22,322 nucleotides of DNA from NCBI GenBank assembly GCA_023440865.1, contig JAEXRM010000002.1, forward strand, positions 1-22,322. The letters run 5' to 3'. The DNA comes from Bacillota bacterium (GTDB lineage Bacteria; Bacillota; Clostridia; DSM-8532). Shown piece after piece: positions 1 to 7,513 of the stretch. Both the position numbers and the translations under genes were made by a program. The notes beneath the pieces were generated by a model. It saw only the letters and a program-made list of their open reading frames with translations. It ran no database searches and was not told the origin of the DNA. How positions within the stretch are numbered: the first letter of the stretch is position 1; each line of letters begins with the position of its first letter.

Positions 1-1
1 A

Positions 2-1228
2 TCCACACCGGCAGCGGGCATGGTGGTGACGGAGGATGAAGTCGCGCATCTGCTGGCGGACACCGGTCAAGCCACCCTGCAGCTTGCGGTGCCGCCGGAC
101 GCGGGCGATCCCTCCCTGGCTTTTCCCGTTTCCCTGCTTGACGCTGCGGGTCAGGCTGGCCGGACATTGACGGTCGATACGGGGGCAGCCACGATCGCTT
201 TTTCATCCGGGGCCTTCCCCCCGATGGCGGTTTCGGGTGTCGGGAGCGGTTCCAGCCCGGTCTTTCTGAAGCTGTACGGCGGCTTGCTGGCACCGGATGT
301 CATCCTGCAGCGCGGCGCCTCCCTGGCTGCGACACCGCATGCCGCGCTGCATCCGGTCGGCGGTCTCATGTTCTCCTTCGGGGCCTCGTATGAGGACAAT
401 GGTACGACCCATGCCGTGACATCCTTCCGACAGCCGCTGACCATCCGCATATCCGTGCCGTCGTCCGTCCACGCGGGGCAGGATCCGGAACGACTGGGGG
501 TTTACTGGTGGAATCCGCAAGCCATGGCCTGGCAGTATGCCGGCGGCATCCACGACCCGGCGGCCGGCGTCATTTCCTTTGAAACCACCCATTTCAGCGA
601 GTATGCGGTACTCCGTTCCGATGCCGGGTTTGATGATGTCGCCACGCATTGGGCGCGACAGGAGATCGGCCGCATGGCAGTCCGCCAGATCGCCAGGGGA
701 ACCGGCGGGAACCAGTTCACGCCGGAACGCCCCATGACCCGCGCTGAATTCGTCGCGCTGCTGGTACGGACGCTGGCCTTCCTCCCGACAAGGCCGTCCG
801 CTCTTTCCGCGGGAACCGGTTCGGTTCTGACCGCGTTCGCCGATGTACCGGCAACCAGGTGGTATGCGGCGGAGCTGCAGGAGGCGTGGCGCCTGGGGAT
901 CGTCCAACGGGCCGATGGCCCGGCCTTCCGTCCGGAGGCGCACATCACCCGCCAGGAAATGGCGGTGCTGATGCTGCGCGCACTCCGCGCTCGCGGCCAT
1001 GCCGTTCCGAAGTCGGACATCGATGTGCTGCAGGCGGCGTATGCCGACGTGGCGGACGTGGATGCCGCATCACGGGAAGCCGTGTCGGTTTCCGTGCAGC
1101 TGCAGCTGGTGCGGGGCAGGACGGGGACGCTGTCCGGAAGGCCTGTGCTGCTGCTGGCGCCGCAGGGCAATGGAACCCGCGCAGAGGTGATCACGGTGCT
1201 GTATCGGTTGATGAAGCTGCTTGAATGA
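2..1228 (+). CDS. SLH-domain surface protein (5' end outside window)
   Basis: The frame is open to the window edge, so only the C-terminal ~408 residues are seen and the true start lies upstream. The first ~200 residues are beta-rich. They end in a segment (YWWNP...W.YAGG...D...ISFETTHFSEYAV) of the type that often precedes SLH repeats in Bacillota surface proteins. Three S-layer-homology repeats follow, beginning at FDDVATHW (about nt 629), FADVPATRW (about nt 835) and YADVADVD (about nt 1039). The first two keep the usual 'F.P...(M/I)TR.E' pattern. The third is degenerate and runs to the C-terminus. SLH domains normally bind pyruvylated secondary cell-wall polymer, so the protein is probably anchored non-covalently to the wall. 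The passenger domain is mostly outside the window and its role cannot be stated. The gene converges on the helicase gene. Confidence 0.88.
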   Translation, partial: STPAAGMVVTEDEVAHLLADTGQATLQLAVPPDAGDPSLAFPVSLLDAAGQAGRTLTVDTGAATIAFSSGAFPPMAVSGVGSGSSPVFLKLYGGLLAPDVILQRGASLAATPHAALHPVGGLMFSFGASYEDNGTTHAVTSFRQPLTIRISVPSSVHAGQDPERLGVYWWNPQAMAWQYAGGIHDPAAGVISFETTHFSEYAVLRSDAGFDDVATHWARQEIGRMAVRQIARGTGGNQFTPERPMTRAEFVALLVRTLAFLPTRPSALSAGTGSVLTAFADVPATRWYAAELQEAWRLGIVQRADGPAFRPEAHITRQEMAVLMLRALRARGHAVPKSDIDVLQAAYADVADVDAASREAVSVSVQLQLVRGRTGTLSGRPVLLLAPQGNGTRAEVITVLYRLMKLLE

Positions 1229-1275
1229 GCAGTCCGTGCCGGTAGTCATCGGGCATCGCGCCGGCTGCTGCGGCG

Positions 1276-1317
1276 AAAAAAAGCCACAGCCGGCGTCCCG
1301 TTGTCCGCCGGCTGTGG
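1276..1317 (-). terminator. Rho-independent terminator of the helicase gene
   Basis: A perfect 11-bp inverted repeat (CCACAGCCGGC at 1284-1294, GCCGGCTGTGG at 1307-1317, 12-nt loop) is flanked at 1276-1282 by seven A. Read on the minus strand this is a GC-rich hairpin followed by seven T, about 60 nt past the helicase stop. On the plus strand no T-run follows, so it should not be an efficient terminator for the SLH gene. Confidence 0.9.
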
Positions 1318-1376
1318 TGATCGTTCTGAGATGCGGAATGCTTTCGGCCTGTCGGTTCCTTCGGCTGCCAGCCGCA

Positions 1377-3275
1377 TCACAACCCCTTCGGCCTTGCCTT
1401 CAGCGGCTTGCTCAGGAAGGAGGAGCTTTCAAAGGGGCCGGGCTGCTCGGCGGCGCGTCCCACATACCGCGGGGAGTCCCCGGCCGGTTGCCGGTCGGGC
1501 TGGCGGTGCCCGCCATCCGCGTTCCGACCCGGACGGGCGCCTGGCTTGCCAGAAGACTGGCCGGACTGCCGGGCGGCGCCTTCGGTGCGGCTTTCGGTGC
1601 GGCGGGACTCTGTGATCCGCTGACCGGACTGATGGCCGGATTGCTGGGCGGTGCCGTCGGAACGGTTGCCGTTGCGGCGAGATGCTGCGGCGCGCTGGCC
1701 GGAGCGGTCCTGCCCGGCTGTGCGGGATCCGCCCGCGTCACGCACGACATCGCGGCGATTGCCGCTGCGACCGGCCGTATGTCCGCGGCGGCCGTCAAGC
1801 AGGCGCGCCATGCGCTCATAGGCATCCGGGTCGAGCGGTCGGCGATCTTCCGCATCACGTCCATCCGCATATACAGGGCGGGAGGATTCCGGTCGTTCCG
1901 CAGGTCGGGAATCGACCGCGTCCCGGTTGTTCTGCGATCCCTTCCGGCCACTTTCGGGGGATGCGTCCGCGCCGGCGGAGCCACGCCTGCGGTTGGCACC
2001 CTGGGGAGCACGATCCTGGCGTGTACCGCGGGCTTCGGCTGATTCACCCTGGCTGCGGGCAGGTTGTCCGCCATTGCGCCCATTCCTGCCGCGTCCGGCG
2101 CCTTGCGGCGCCTCGACCGGTTCCGGCTCGACATACTTGTCGAGCGGGTACGGCTGCTCGTAAACGATGGGCACCTGCTTGCCGATGAGCTTCTGGATGT
2201 CCTTGAGGTAGGCCTTCTCCTCCTCGTCGCAGAACGAGATGGCGCTGCCCTCCATGCCGGCGCGGCCGGTGCGGCCGATGCGGTGCACATAGGTCTCCGG
2301 CACGTTTGGCAGGTCGAAGTTGACCACGTGCGACAACTCGTCGACGTCGATGCCGCGGGCGGCGATGTCGGTTGCGACCAGCACGCGCAGCTTGCGGGCC
2401 TTGAACTGGGTCAGCGCCTGCACGCGGTTGTTCTGGGACTTGTCGCCGTGGATGGCCGCGACCGTGATGCCGGCGCGCGCCAGATCCTTCGCGACACGGT
2501 CGGCGCCGTGCTTCGTGCGCGTGAAGACCAGGACCGACTTCATCTCCTCGTTCTGCAGCAGGTGGATCAGCAGCAGCTTTTTCTCCTTTTTTCCAACGAA
2601 GTAGACGCGCTGGTCGATGATTTCCACCGTGGAGGAAACCGGGGTGACGGCCACCTTGGCGGGTTCGTTCAGCAGCTTGTCGACCAGCTTGACGATCTCC
2701 GGCGGCATGGTGGCCGAAAACAGCATGTTCTGCCGGATCTCGGGCAACTGGCCGATGACGCGCTTCACGGCGGGGGCGAAGCCCATGTCGAGCATGCGGG
2801 CGGCCTCGTCGAGCACGAAGATCTCGACGTGGTGCAGCTCGATGTATTTCTGCCCGATGAGGTCGAGCAGGCGGCCGGGCGTTGCGACCAGGATGTCGAC
2901 GCCTCTTTTGAGTGCCTCGGTTTGCGCGACCTGGGACACGCCGCCGAAAATGACGGCGGTGCGCAGGGGCAGATGTCGACCGTATGCGGCCAGGCTTTCA
3001 CCGATTTGCAGCGCCAGCTCGCGCGTGGGTGTGAGGATGAGGCAGCGGATGGCCTTGCGGTGTGTGTCGCTGTGCGGCTTCTCGGTGAGCAGCTGCAGAA
3101 TCGGGATCGAGAATGCGGCGGTTTTGCCGGTACCGGTCTGGGCACAGCCGACCAGATCGCGCTTCTCGAGCAGCAGGGGGATGGCTTGGGCCTGAATGGG
3201 CGTGGGGGTTTCATACCCCTCTTCTGCAACGGCCTTGAGAATGGGGGTGATCAGGTTCAATTCCTCGAATTTCAA
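1377..3275 (-). CDS. rhlE: DEAD-box RNA helicase, RhlE type, with RG-rich tail (motif II reads DEAA)
   Basis: ATP-dependent RNA helicase of 632 residues, expected to act in RNA remodelling or ribosome assembly. Core motifs in order from the chosen start: Q motif (F3, ...PTPIQ), motif I AQTGTGKT (45-52), PTRELALQ (83-90), TPGRL (132-136), motif II DEAA (156-159), SAT (187-189), motif V ATDIAARGID (301-310) and motif VI HRIGRTGR (331-338). The fourth residue of motif II is Ala (codon at 2801-2799) where the family has Asp. From about residue 390 a ~240-residue tail rich in R, G, S, Q and N is probably disordered and RNA-binding. I chose the TTG at 3275 because AGGAG (3288-3284) lies 8 nt upstream and family similarity begins there. 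The in-frame ATG at 3329 lies in a hairpin loop and adds an unrelated 18 residues. The gene is monocistronic with its own terminator. Confidence 0.93.
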   Translation of the reverse strand: MKFEELNLITPILKAVAEEGYETPTPIQAQAIPLLLEKRDLVGCAQTGTGKTAAFSIPILQLLTEKPHSDTHRKAIRCLILTPTRELALQIGESLAAYGRHLPLRTAVIFGGVSQVAQTEALKRGVDILVATPGRLLDLIGQKYIELHHVEIFVLDEAARMLDMGFAPAVKRVIGQLPEIRQNMLFSATMPPEIVKLVDKLLNEPAKVAVTPVSSTVEIIDQRVYFVGKKEKKLLLIHLLQNEEMKSVLVFTRTKHGADRVAKDLARAGITVAAIHGDKSQNNRVQALTQFKARKLRVLVATDIAARGIDVDELSHVVNFDLPNVPETYVHRIGRTGRAGMEGSAISFCDEEEKAYLKDIQKLIGKQVPIVYEQPYPLDKYVEPEPVEAPQGAGRGRNGRNGGQPARSQGESAEARGTRQDRAPQGANRRRGSAGADASPESGRKGSQNNRDAVDSRPAERPESSRPVYADGRDAEDRRPLDPDAYERMARLLDGRRGHTAGRSGNRRDVVRDAGGSRTAGQDRSGQRAAASRRNGNRSDGTAQQSGHQSGQRITESRRTESRTEGAARQSGQSSGKPGARPGRNADGGHRQPDRQPAGDSPRYVGRAAEQPGPFESSSFLSKPLKARPKGL

Positions 3276-3320
3276 GCGCGACTCTCCTGTCCTGAAGGCG
3301 CGCGTCGGCGCCGCAGGTTC

Positions 3321-3339
3321 TCCCGGCAATGCGCCGGGA
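3321..3339 (-). other. Hairpin in the helicase 5' leader
   Basis: A 7-bp perfect inverted repeat (TCCCGGC, 5-nt loop, GCCGGGA) lies about 46 nt upstream of the TTG start. It is inside the ~210-nt leader implied by the -10 element at 3497-3492. It may affect leader folding, but this is inference only. Confidence 0.4.
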
Positions 3340-3491
3340 CATGCACGTTTTGTGTGGCACCTGTCCGGGGTGCGGCATCATGAATCGAACAGCCGGACAT
3401 GGCTTGCCACCTGTAGCGGAGAAACGGTTCCGCGAATCGGAGGGGAGGCATCGATTCATGGGTATGGGGATCAAACGAAATTCCCCGATTC

Positions 3492-3512
3492 ATTATAGCA
3501 TGTGTGGCCACA
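3492..3512 (-). promoter_or_regulatory. Extended -10 promoter of the helicase gene
   Basis: On the minus strand TGCTATAAT (3500-3492) is an extended -10 with a perfect TATAAT. No good -35 is seen 16-18 bp upstream, which is tolerable for extended -10 promoters. A 10-bp palindrome TGTGGCCACA (3503-3512) sits just upstream in the spacer and could be an operator. Transcription would start near 3485, giving a leader of about 210 nt. Confidence 0.6.
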
Positions 3513-3534
3513 TACCGCATCCATCTCACACTGG

Positions 3535-3645
3535 ACAAAAATGTGATATTTATGAATCACTTTTTATGATATTTCTCCATGTAATCAATTACATGTTGCA
3601 GGCGAGTATCGGGTTTCTTTCATGTAAACGCCGTGTAAACGATTC
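3535..3645 (+). promoter_or_regulatory. Repeat-dense intergenic region, candidate promoter and operators
   Basis: The 537-bp gap 3276-3812 holds no convincing gene. Its middle is clearly AT-richer than the flanks. In order it contains: an inverted repeat GTGAT-N8-ATCAC (3543-3560); a possible plus-strand -10 TATGAT (3565-3570) with only a weak -35; a perfect inverted repeat CATGTAAT-CA-ATTACATG (3578-3595) that would sit at the start site; and a direct repeat TGTAAACG at 3623-3630 and 3634-3641 (11-bp period). These look like regulator sites for the following sugar-related genes, but the promoter assignment is tentative. Confidence 0.4.
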
Positions 3646-3812
3646 GAAACCACGAGGTAACCATTTTCACCGGTACATGCCGTCCATGGATCGAAAAAAA
3701 TGCGATGACAAAAAAGTGATGGAAAATGTCAGCATCATTGTATGAATGCCTGCAGGAACCATGCTACATTGTTCATGTGGCCGGAGGGAAGTCCGGCAGG
3801 AAGAGGCAGGCC

Positions 3813-4631
3813 ATGAATCTGGGCATGATCGCCAAATGGAATGAGGACAGCTTTGCCAAGGCACGGTCCATGGGGCTCGATTTTCTGGAGTTCTGCGTGA
3901 ACAAGGCCGATGACGCGGACGCGTTCCTGGCCCAGGTGGACACGATCCGCCGCTGGTCTGCAAGGCACGGCGTCTCCGTCGGATCCGTCGGCCGCTGGAA
4001 GGCGGAAACCATCCGTCCCGACGGCATGCCCGACGAGGAGGAGCTGCGCATCGCCTACGGCCTTATCGAGGCGGCGGCCCGGCTGGGCAGCCCGGTGTAC
4101 GTCTGCGGCTGCAATTATGTCGAAAGCCTTTCCTACTATGAGAACTGCACCGCCGCCATCCGACAGCTCGACCTGCTGCTCGCGCACGGCCGGAAGCATG
4201 GCGTGACCATTGCCACCTACAACTGCCGCAAGGGCACCTTCATCCACGATGACATGGCGTGGCGGCTCATCCACGGCCACCTGCCGGATCTCGCCATCAA
4301 GTACGATCCCTCCCACAGCATCTATGCGGGTGCGGACTACCTCAAGGAAACGGGCGACTGGGGCGCCCGCTTCGCCCATGTGCACCTCAAGGGCTCGCTC
4401 ATGCTCGACGGGAAACGTGTGGACGATCCGCCGGCCGGCATGGACCAGACCGACTGGCCGCAGTTCCTCTCCATCCTGCGAGCGCGCGGGTATGACGGGG
4501 GTCTGAGCATCGAACCGCACTCGGACACCTGGAAGGGCGATCGGCTCGACGAGGGCATCGCCTTCACCATCCGGTACATGGACAAACTCATTCCGGGCCG
4601 AACGGCGGAGCGGACAACCGGCGTCGCCTGA
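3813..4631 (+). CDS. Sugar phosphate isomerase/epimerase-like TIM-barrel protein
   Basis: A 272-residue protein of the xylose isomerase-like TIM-barrel superfamily (AP endonuclease family 2 fold). Recognisable strands and putative metal or substrate positions are KYDPSH (D165, H168), HVHLKG (H189, H191) and LSIEPHSD (E234, H236). The strand that usually carries the first metal Glu reads TIATYNCRK (132-140), with Tyr136 in that place. Start ATG 3813 is preceded by AGGAAGAGG at 3798-3806. An in-frame ATG at 3726 would add 29 residues unlike the family. The oxidoreductase gene follows 114 bp downstream. Genes of these two families often act together on unusual sugars or inositols as isomerase/epimerase plus dehydrogenase. 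The substrate cannot be named. Confidence 0.85.
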   Translation: MNLGMIAKWNEDSFAKARSMGLDFLEFCVNKADDADAFLAQVDTIRRWSARHGVSVGSVGRWKAETIRPDGMPDEEELRIAYGLIEAAARLGSPVYVCGCNYVESLSYYENCTAAIRQLDLLLAHGRKHGVTIATYNCRKGTFIHDDMAWRLIHGHLPDLAIKYDPSHSIYAGADYLKETGDWGARFAHVHLKGSLMLDGKRVDDPPAGMDQTDWPQFLSILRARGYDGGLSIEPHSDTWKGDRLDEGIAFTIRYMDKLIPGRTAERTTGVA

Positions 4632-4745
4632 CGGCGGGAACCTCCGGCGGCAGCCGCCATGGCTGCATCCGTGATCATCGCGGAACAGACGATGGTGCAT
4701 CTTGAACAATTCGGCAAGCGTCATATCGCGTCTGGGGGACAATCG

Positions 4746-5792
4746 ATGAAGAACCTTGTCTACGCATGCATCGGAACGGGCGGCATCGCCGACAAGAAGC
4801 ATCTGGCCAACTACGCGCGGCTTCCGGGCGTCGAGATGGCCGCCGTCTGCGACATCAGCCGCGACACGGCGGAACGCATGGCCTCGAAATACAATGTGGC
4901 CCGCGTATACACCGACTACCGGCAGATGCTCGCCGAGGTGAAGCCCGATATCGTTTCGGTCTGCACGACGAACCAGCTGCACAAGCCCATGGCCATCGAC
5001 TGCCTCGAGGCGGGCGCTAACGTCCACCTGGAGAAGCCGATTGCCCTGAATGCCGCCGAGGCGGAGGAGATCGTCGCTGCGAGGGACCGCACCGGTCGCC
5101 AGGTCATGGTTGCGCTCAACAACCGGTTCACGCCGGAATCCGTCTATGTGGCGCGTATGGTGGCCGAAGGCTTTTTCGGCGACATCTACCATGCGGCGTG
5201 CGGATGGAAGCGCCGCAACGGCATTCCCGGGAAGGGCGTCTGGTTCACCGACCAGGCCCGTTCCGGAGGAGGCCCGCTGATCGATCTGGGTGTGCATTAT
5301 CTCGATTTGGTGCTTCATTTCATGGGATTTCCCGAAGTCTCCCGCGTGACCGGCGCCACCTGGTGCCGGTTCGCCGATCAGGACCACCGGCTCCGGCCCG
5401 GCTACAAGAATCTGGGCGACGGTCTGTTCAATGTCGAGGACATGGCGGTTGGCACGCTGTATACGCATGACGGGGCCGCCATCCGGTTTGAGTTCTCATG
5501 GGCCTCGAACATCGAGAAGGAGACGAAGTATTTCGAGCTGATGGGTACGAAGGGTGGCGCATTGTGGCGCGACGGCGAGCTCAAGCTCTTCACGGAAGCA
5601 GCCCGCACGGGCATCACCATCACGCCCGATTTGTCGCTGATGCCTTCCTATGACAGCGAATACGCCCACTTCGCCCATTGCGTCCGCACGGGAGAGACCG
5701 TCTCGGCTCCCGCCGAGCACGGCCTGACCCTGATGCGCATCGTCGACGCCGTCTACCGATCCGCCCGGGAAGCATGCGAGATCCGGCTCTGA
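4746..5792 (+). CDS. Gfo/Idh/MocA-family NAD(P)-dependent oxidoreductase
   Basis: A 348-residue cytoplasmic dehydrogenase of the glucose-fructose oxidoreductase / inositol 2-dehydrogenase family. The N-terminal Rossmann motif is IGTGGIAD (9-16), Asp36 after the second strand could read the cofactor ribose, and the family EKP motif is at 96-98. The catalytic-domain segment GGGPLIDLGVHYLD (174-187) carries the usual Asp180/His184 pair. The ATG at 4746 follows GGGGGAC at a suitable distance. An ATG at 4659 would add an unrelated 29 residues. The 114-bp gap from the TIM-barrel gene contains only a small GC-rich inverted repeat (GGCGG-CAG-CCGCC, 4646-4658) and no clear terminator, so co-transcription is likely. 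Substrate unknown; a cyclitol or a keto or amino sugar is plausible. Confidence 0.9.
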   Translation: MKNLVYACIGTGGIADKKHLANYARLPGVEMAAVCDISRDTAERMASKYNVARVYTDYRQMLAEVKPDIVSVCTTNQLHKPMAIDCLEAGANVHLEKPIALNAAEAEEIVAARDRTGRQVMVALNNRFTPESVYVARMVAEGFFGDIYHAACGWKRRNGIPGKGVWFTDQARSGGGPLIDLGVHYLDLVLHFMGFPEVSRVTGATWCRFADQDHRLRPGYKNLGDGLFNVEDMAVGTLYTHDGAAIRFEFSWASNIEKETKYFELMGTKGGALWRDGELKLFTEAARTGITITPDLSLMPSYDSEYAHFAHCVRTGETVSAPAEHGLTLMRIVDAVYRSAREACEIRL

Positions 5793-5835
5793 TACGTATG
5801 AGCGCATGAGATGAGACATGCGGGAGGGGGACAGG

Positions 5836-6687
5836 ATGATCAAGCTGGATGTTCCGGCCAAGTGGTCCGCCTTGGCCGATACAGTCGCCAAGCAGGTGCT
5901 GCGGCCGTCGGAGATGGACATCTATGCGCGCATGTCCGCGGAAGAAAAGCAGGCGTGCTGGGAATCGCTGTTATGCCGCCCCATTGATTCATTCACTGTC
6001 GTCAACGAGGTCTTCTTCCGCGCCCGATGGCAAGAGGTGATCCGGTGGCAGCGCGCGCAGTCATCGCGCCCCGAATCCAACCCGGTGGTGCTGGAGATTG
6101 CATCCGGCGACGCCGATATGATTCCGCAAATGATGGCACGCTCTTTTCCAGGTTCCACCTATGTGACGGCGAACATGAACCGTTCATTGACCGAGAGCCT
6201 GCTGGTGAAGACAGCCGGACTTCCGCTCACGATGCGGTTCATCGAGGAGGATGCCGCGCGTCTGGCCGGCATGCTTGGCGAGGATTCCACAGACGTCATT
6301 GCATTCCAGCATGGCGCCAATGATGTGCTTCAGGCCATCCTGTGCGACCGTGAGGGGATCGATACGGTGCATGCGGACTGGATGGCCGTGCTGCCGGACA
6401 TGATTCGCATCCTGAAACGGGAAGTGGCGGCGGGAACCCTCGAGCAGTCCGTGAAGGAACCCTTCGTGCATTTGTTGGAAACGCTTGCCGCCCTGTTGCG
6501 GCGCGATGGCATCATCGCCATCAATCACTACATGTTCCAGCTCGATCTTGACTGGGGGTATCCGCCGGACCTGTTTGAACGGTTGATTCCGATGATTCGC
6601 ACCTGGCTGCCGGAAGGCGGGGGGCTGCGCGAGACGCTGATCCAGGGATTTCATCCGAACTGGTGGCTGTTTCTGCGCAGGGCGTGA
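5836..6687 (+). CDS. SAM-dependent methyltransferase-like protein
   Basis: A 283-residue soluble protein. The segment NPVVLEIASGDADM (82-95) resembles motif I of class I methyltransferases (E-x-x-x-G-D instead of the common E-x-G-x-G). It is followed by a strand and acidic region (MRFIEEDAARL), DVIAFQHGANDVLQ (153-166) in the place of motif IV, and a late strand pattern (DGIIAINHYMF, 224-234) typical of the fold. I cannot place it in a named family. Start ATG 5836 is 6 nt after GGGAGGGGG. An ATG at 5818 would place that purine run inside the coding sequence. It lies 43 bp after the oxidoreductase stop, so it is probably the third gene of the same transcript. Methyl acceptor unknown; a sugar or cyclitol product of the upstream enzymes is a guess from context only. 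Confidence 0.7.
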   Translation: MIKLDVPAKWSALADTVAKQVLRPSEMDIYARMSAEEKQACWESLLCRPIDSFTVVNEVFFRARWQEVIRWQRAQSSRPESNPVVLEIASGDADMIPQMMARSFPGSTYVTANMNRSLTESLLVKTAGLPLTMRFIEEDAARLAGMLGEDSTDVIAFQHGANDVLQAILCDREGIDTVHADWMAVLPDMIRILKREVAAGTLEQSVKEPFVHLLETLAALLRRDGIIAINHYMFQLDLDWGYPPDLFERLIPMIRTWLPEGGGLRETLIQGFHPNWWLFLRRA

Positions 6688-6696
6688 CCGGACGAC

Positions 6697-6718
6697 GGTT
6701 CCTGGTGCGGCAGGAACC
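6697..6718. other. Intergenic hairpin between convergent genes
   Basis: An 8-bp perfect inverted repeat, GGTTCCTG and CAGGAACC with a 6-nt loop, begins 9 bp after the methyltransferase-like stop. Neither strand has a T-run after it, so it may stabilise 3' ends or act as a weak terminator. The rest of the 142-bp gap to 6830 shows nothing. Confidence 0.4.
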
Positions 6719-6829
6719 CCTCTCAGTGGCGGACGGCACGAGGTGATGGTGACGAGCCATATTGGCCTTTGGCAAACAACGCGACCTGCAAGGAGCTGCG
6801 GGTTTCCACAGCCGCCCACTGGTTGCGCC

Positions 6830-7513
6830 TCATGGCCGAGCTGACGACAAGAGAGGCCTGGCATGGCTCTGTTCCAAGGACACGCCATTTCGTTCGAGCA
6901 TGGCGCCCCAGTAATGCTTGTTGATCCATTCGAGGGTGCGCCGCATCTGCTCCACATCCTGGGCTTCCGTATATTCGGGCGCGGCATAGGCATCCAGCAT
7001 CGTCTGATCCAGCGTGCCCGTTCGTCCAAGGCATGCGCCCAAATCGCGGATGCCGGCCAGGATGCCTTCGTTTTGCGCGCCCATGCCGGAGGCCAGTCCG
7101 TCGCAGCTGCCCTTGATGATGGTGCCGCCGTAGGCACATCCCAACAGGGTGGCAAGCTTCCGGTGGTACCGTTCCACCGGTCGGGCGTGACAGGCTTCCC
7201 GAAAGCCGTACTGAACAAGAAAGAAGAGCGGCTTGTCCTGGCACCGCCCGCACAGTGGGGCCAACGACTCGAAGAACGCCATGACGCCACCCGGCATGGC
7301 ATAGCAGTAGAGCGGATACGCGATGAGGACCGCTTCGGCCGATTCGAACAAACGGACGGCTTCGGCAGGATCGGCAAACGTGTTGAGCTTCACGGGCTCC
7401 AGGGTGCTCTCGGCGGGAGCGGCAGCCAAAAAGCCCTCCTTGAAGGCATCCAGCATCATGGCCGTGTTGCTTCTGATCTTCTTGGGAGAGCCGTCATATG
7501 CCGTCAATCTCAT
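6830..7513 (-). CDS. NAD(P)H-dependent FMN reductase / flavodoxin-like protein
   Basis: A 227-residue flavodoxin-fold protein expected to bind FMN. The N-terminal strand MRLTAYDGSP and loop GSPKKIRSNT (8-17) match the phosphate-binding loop of the NADPH-dependent FMN reductase superfamily. YPLYCYAMPGGVMAFFE (66-82) and QYGFREA (101-107) match the later flavin-contact loops. Start ATG 7513 has a perfect AAAGGAGG ribosome site 6 nt upstream. The first 20 nt overlap the end of the iron-sulfur flavoprotein gene, so translation is probably coupled. The pair resembles one flavin protein with and one without an iron-sulfur cluster, which suggests electron transfer between them or a joint reductive detoxification role. 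That is inference; the substrate is unknown. Confidence 0.8.
   Translation of the reverse strand: MRLTAYDGSPKKIRSNTAMMLDAFKEGFLAAAPAESTLEPVKLNTFADPAEAVRLFESAEAVLIAYPLYCYAMPGGVMAFFESLAPLCGRCQDKPLFFLVQYGFREACHARPVERYHRKLATLLGCAYGGTIIKGSCDGLASGMGAQNEGILAGIRDLGACLGRTGTLDQTMLDAYAAPEYTEAQDVEQMRRTLEWINKHYWGAMLERNGVSLEQSHARPLLSSARP

Noticed and set aside
2064..3383. A plus-strand frame of 439 codons opposite the helicase gene
   Set aside because: The Leu/Asp/Val/Gly-rich translation is a shadow of the helicase core; the helicase motifs on the minus strand are unambiguous.
3542..3561. TGTGAT...ATCACT as a Crp/Fnr site
   Set aside because: The half-sites are 4 bp too far apart for the Crp/Fnr spacing.
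3621..3641. The TGTAAACG direct repeat as a catabolite-response element
   Set aside because: It matches only the left half of the cre consensus; the right half lacks the needed bases.
3329..3745. A 138-codon plus-strand open frame in the intergenic region
   Set aside because: No ribosome site, no recognisable pattern, and it crosses promoter and repeat elements.
3735..5468. An antisense open frame of 577 codons opposite the TIM-barrel and oxidoreductase genes
   Set aside because: Codon-opposite to two in-frame genes with clear family motifs; no ribosome site or family match on the antisense side.
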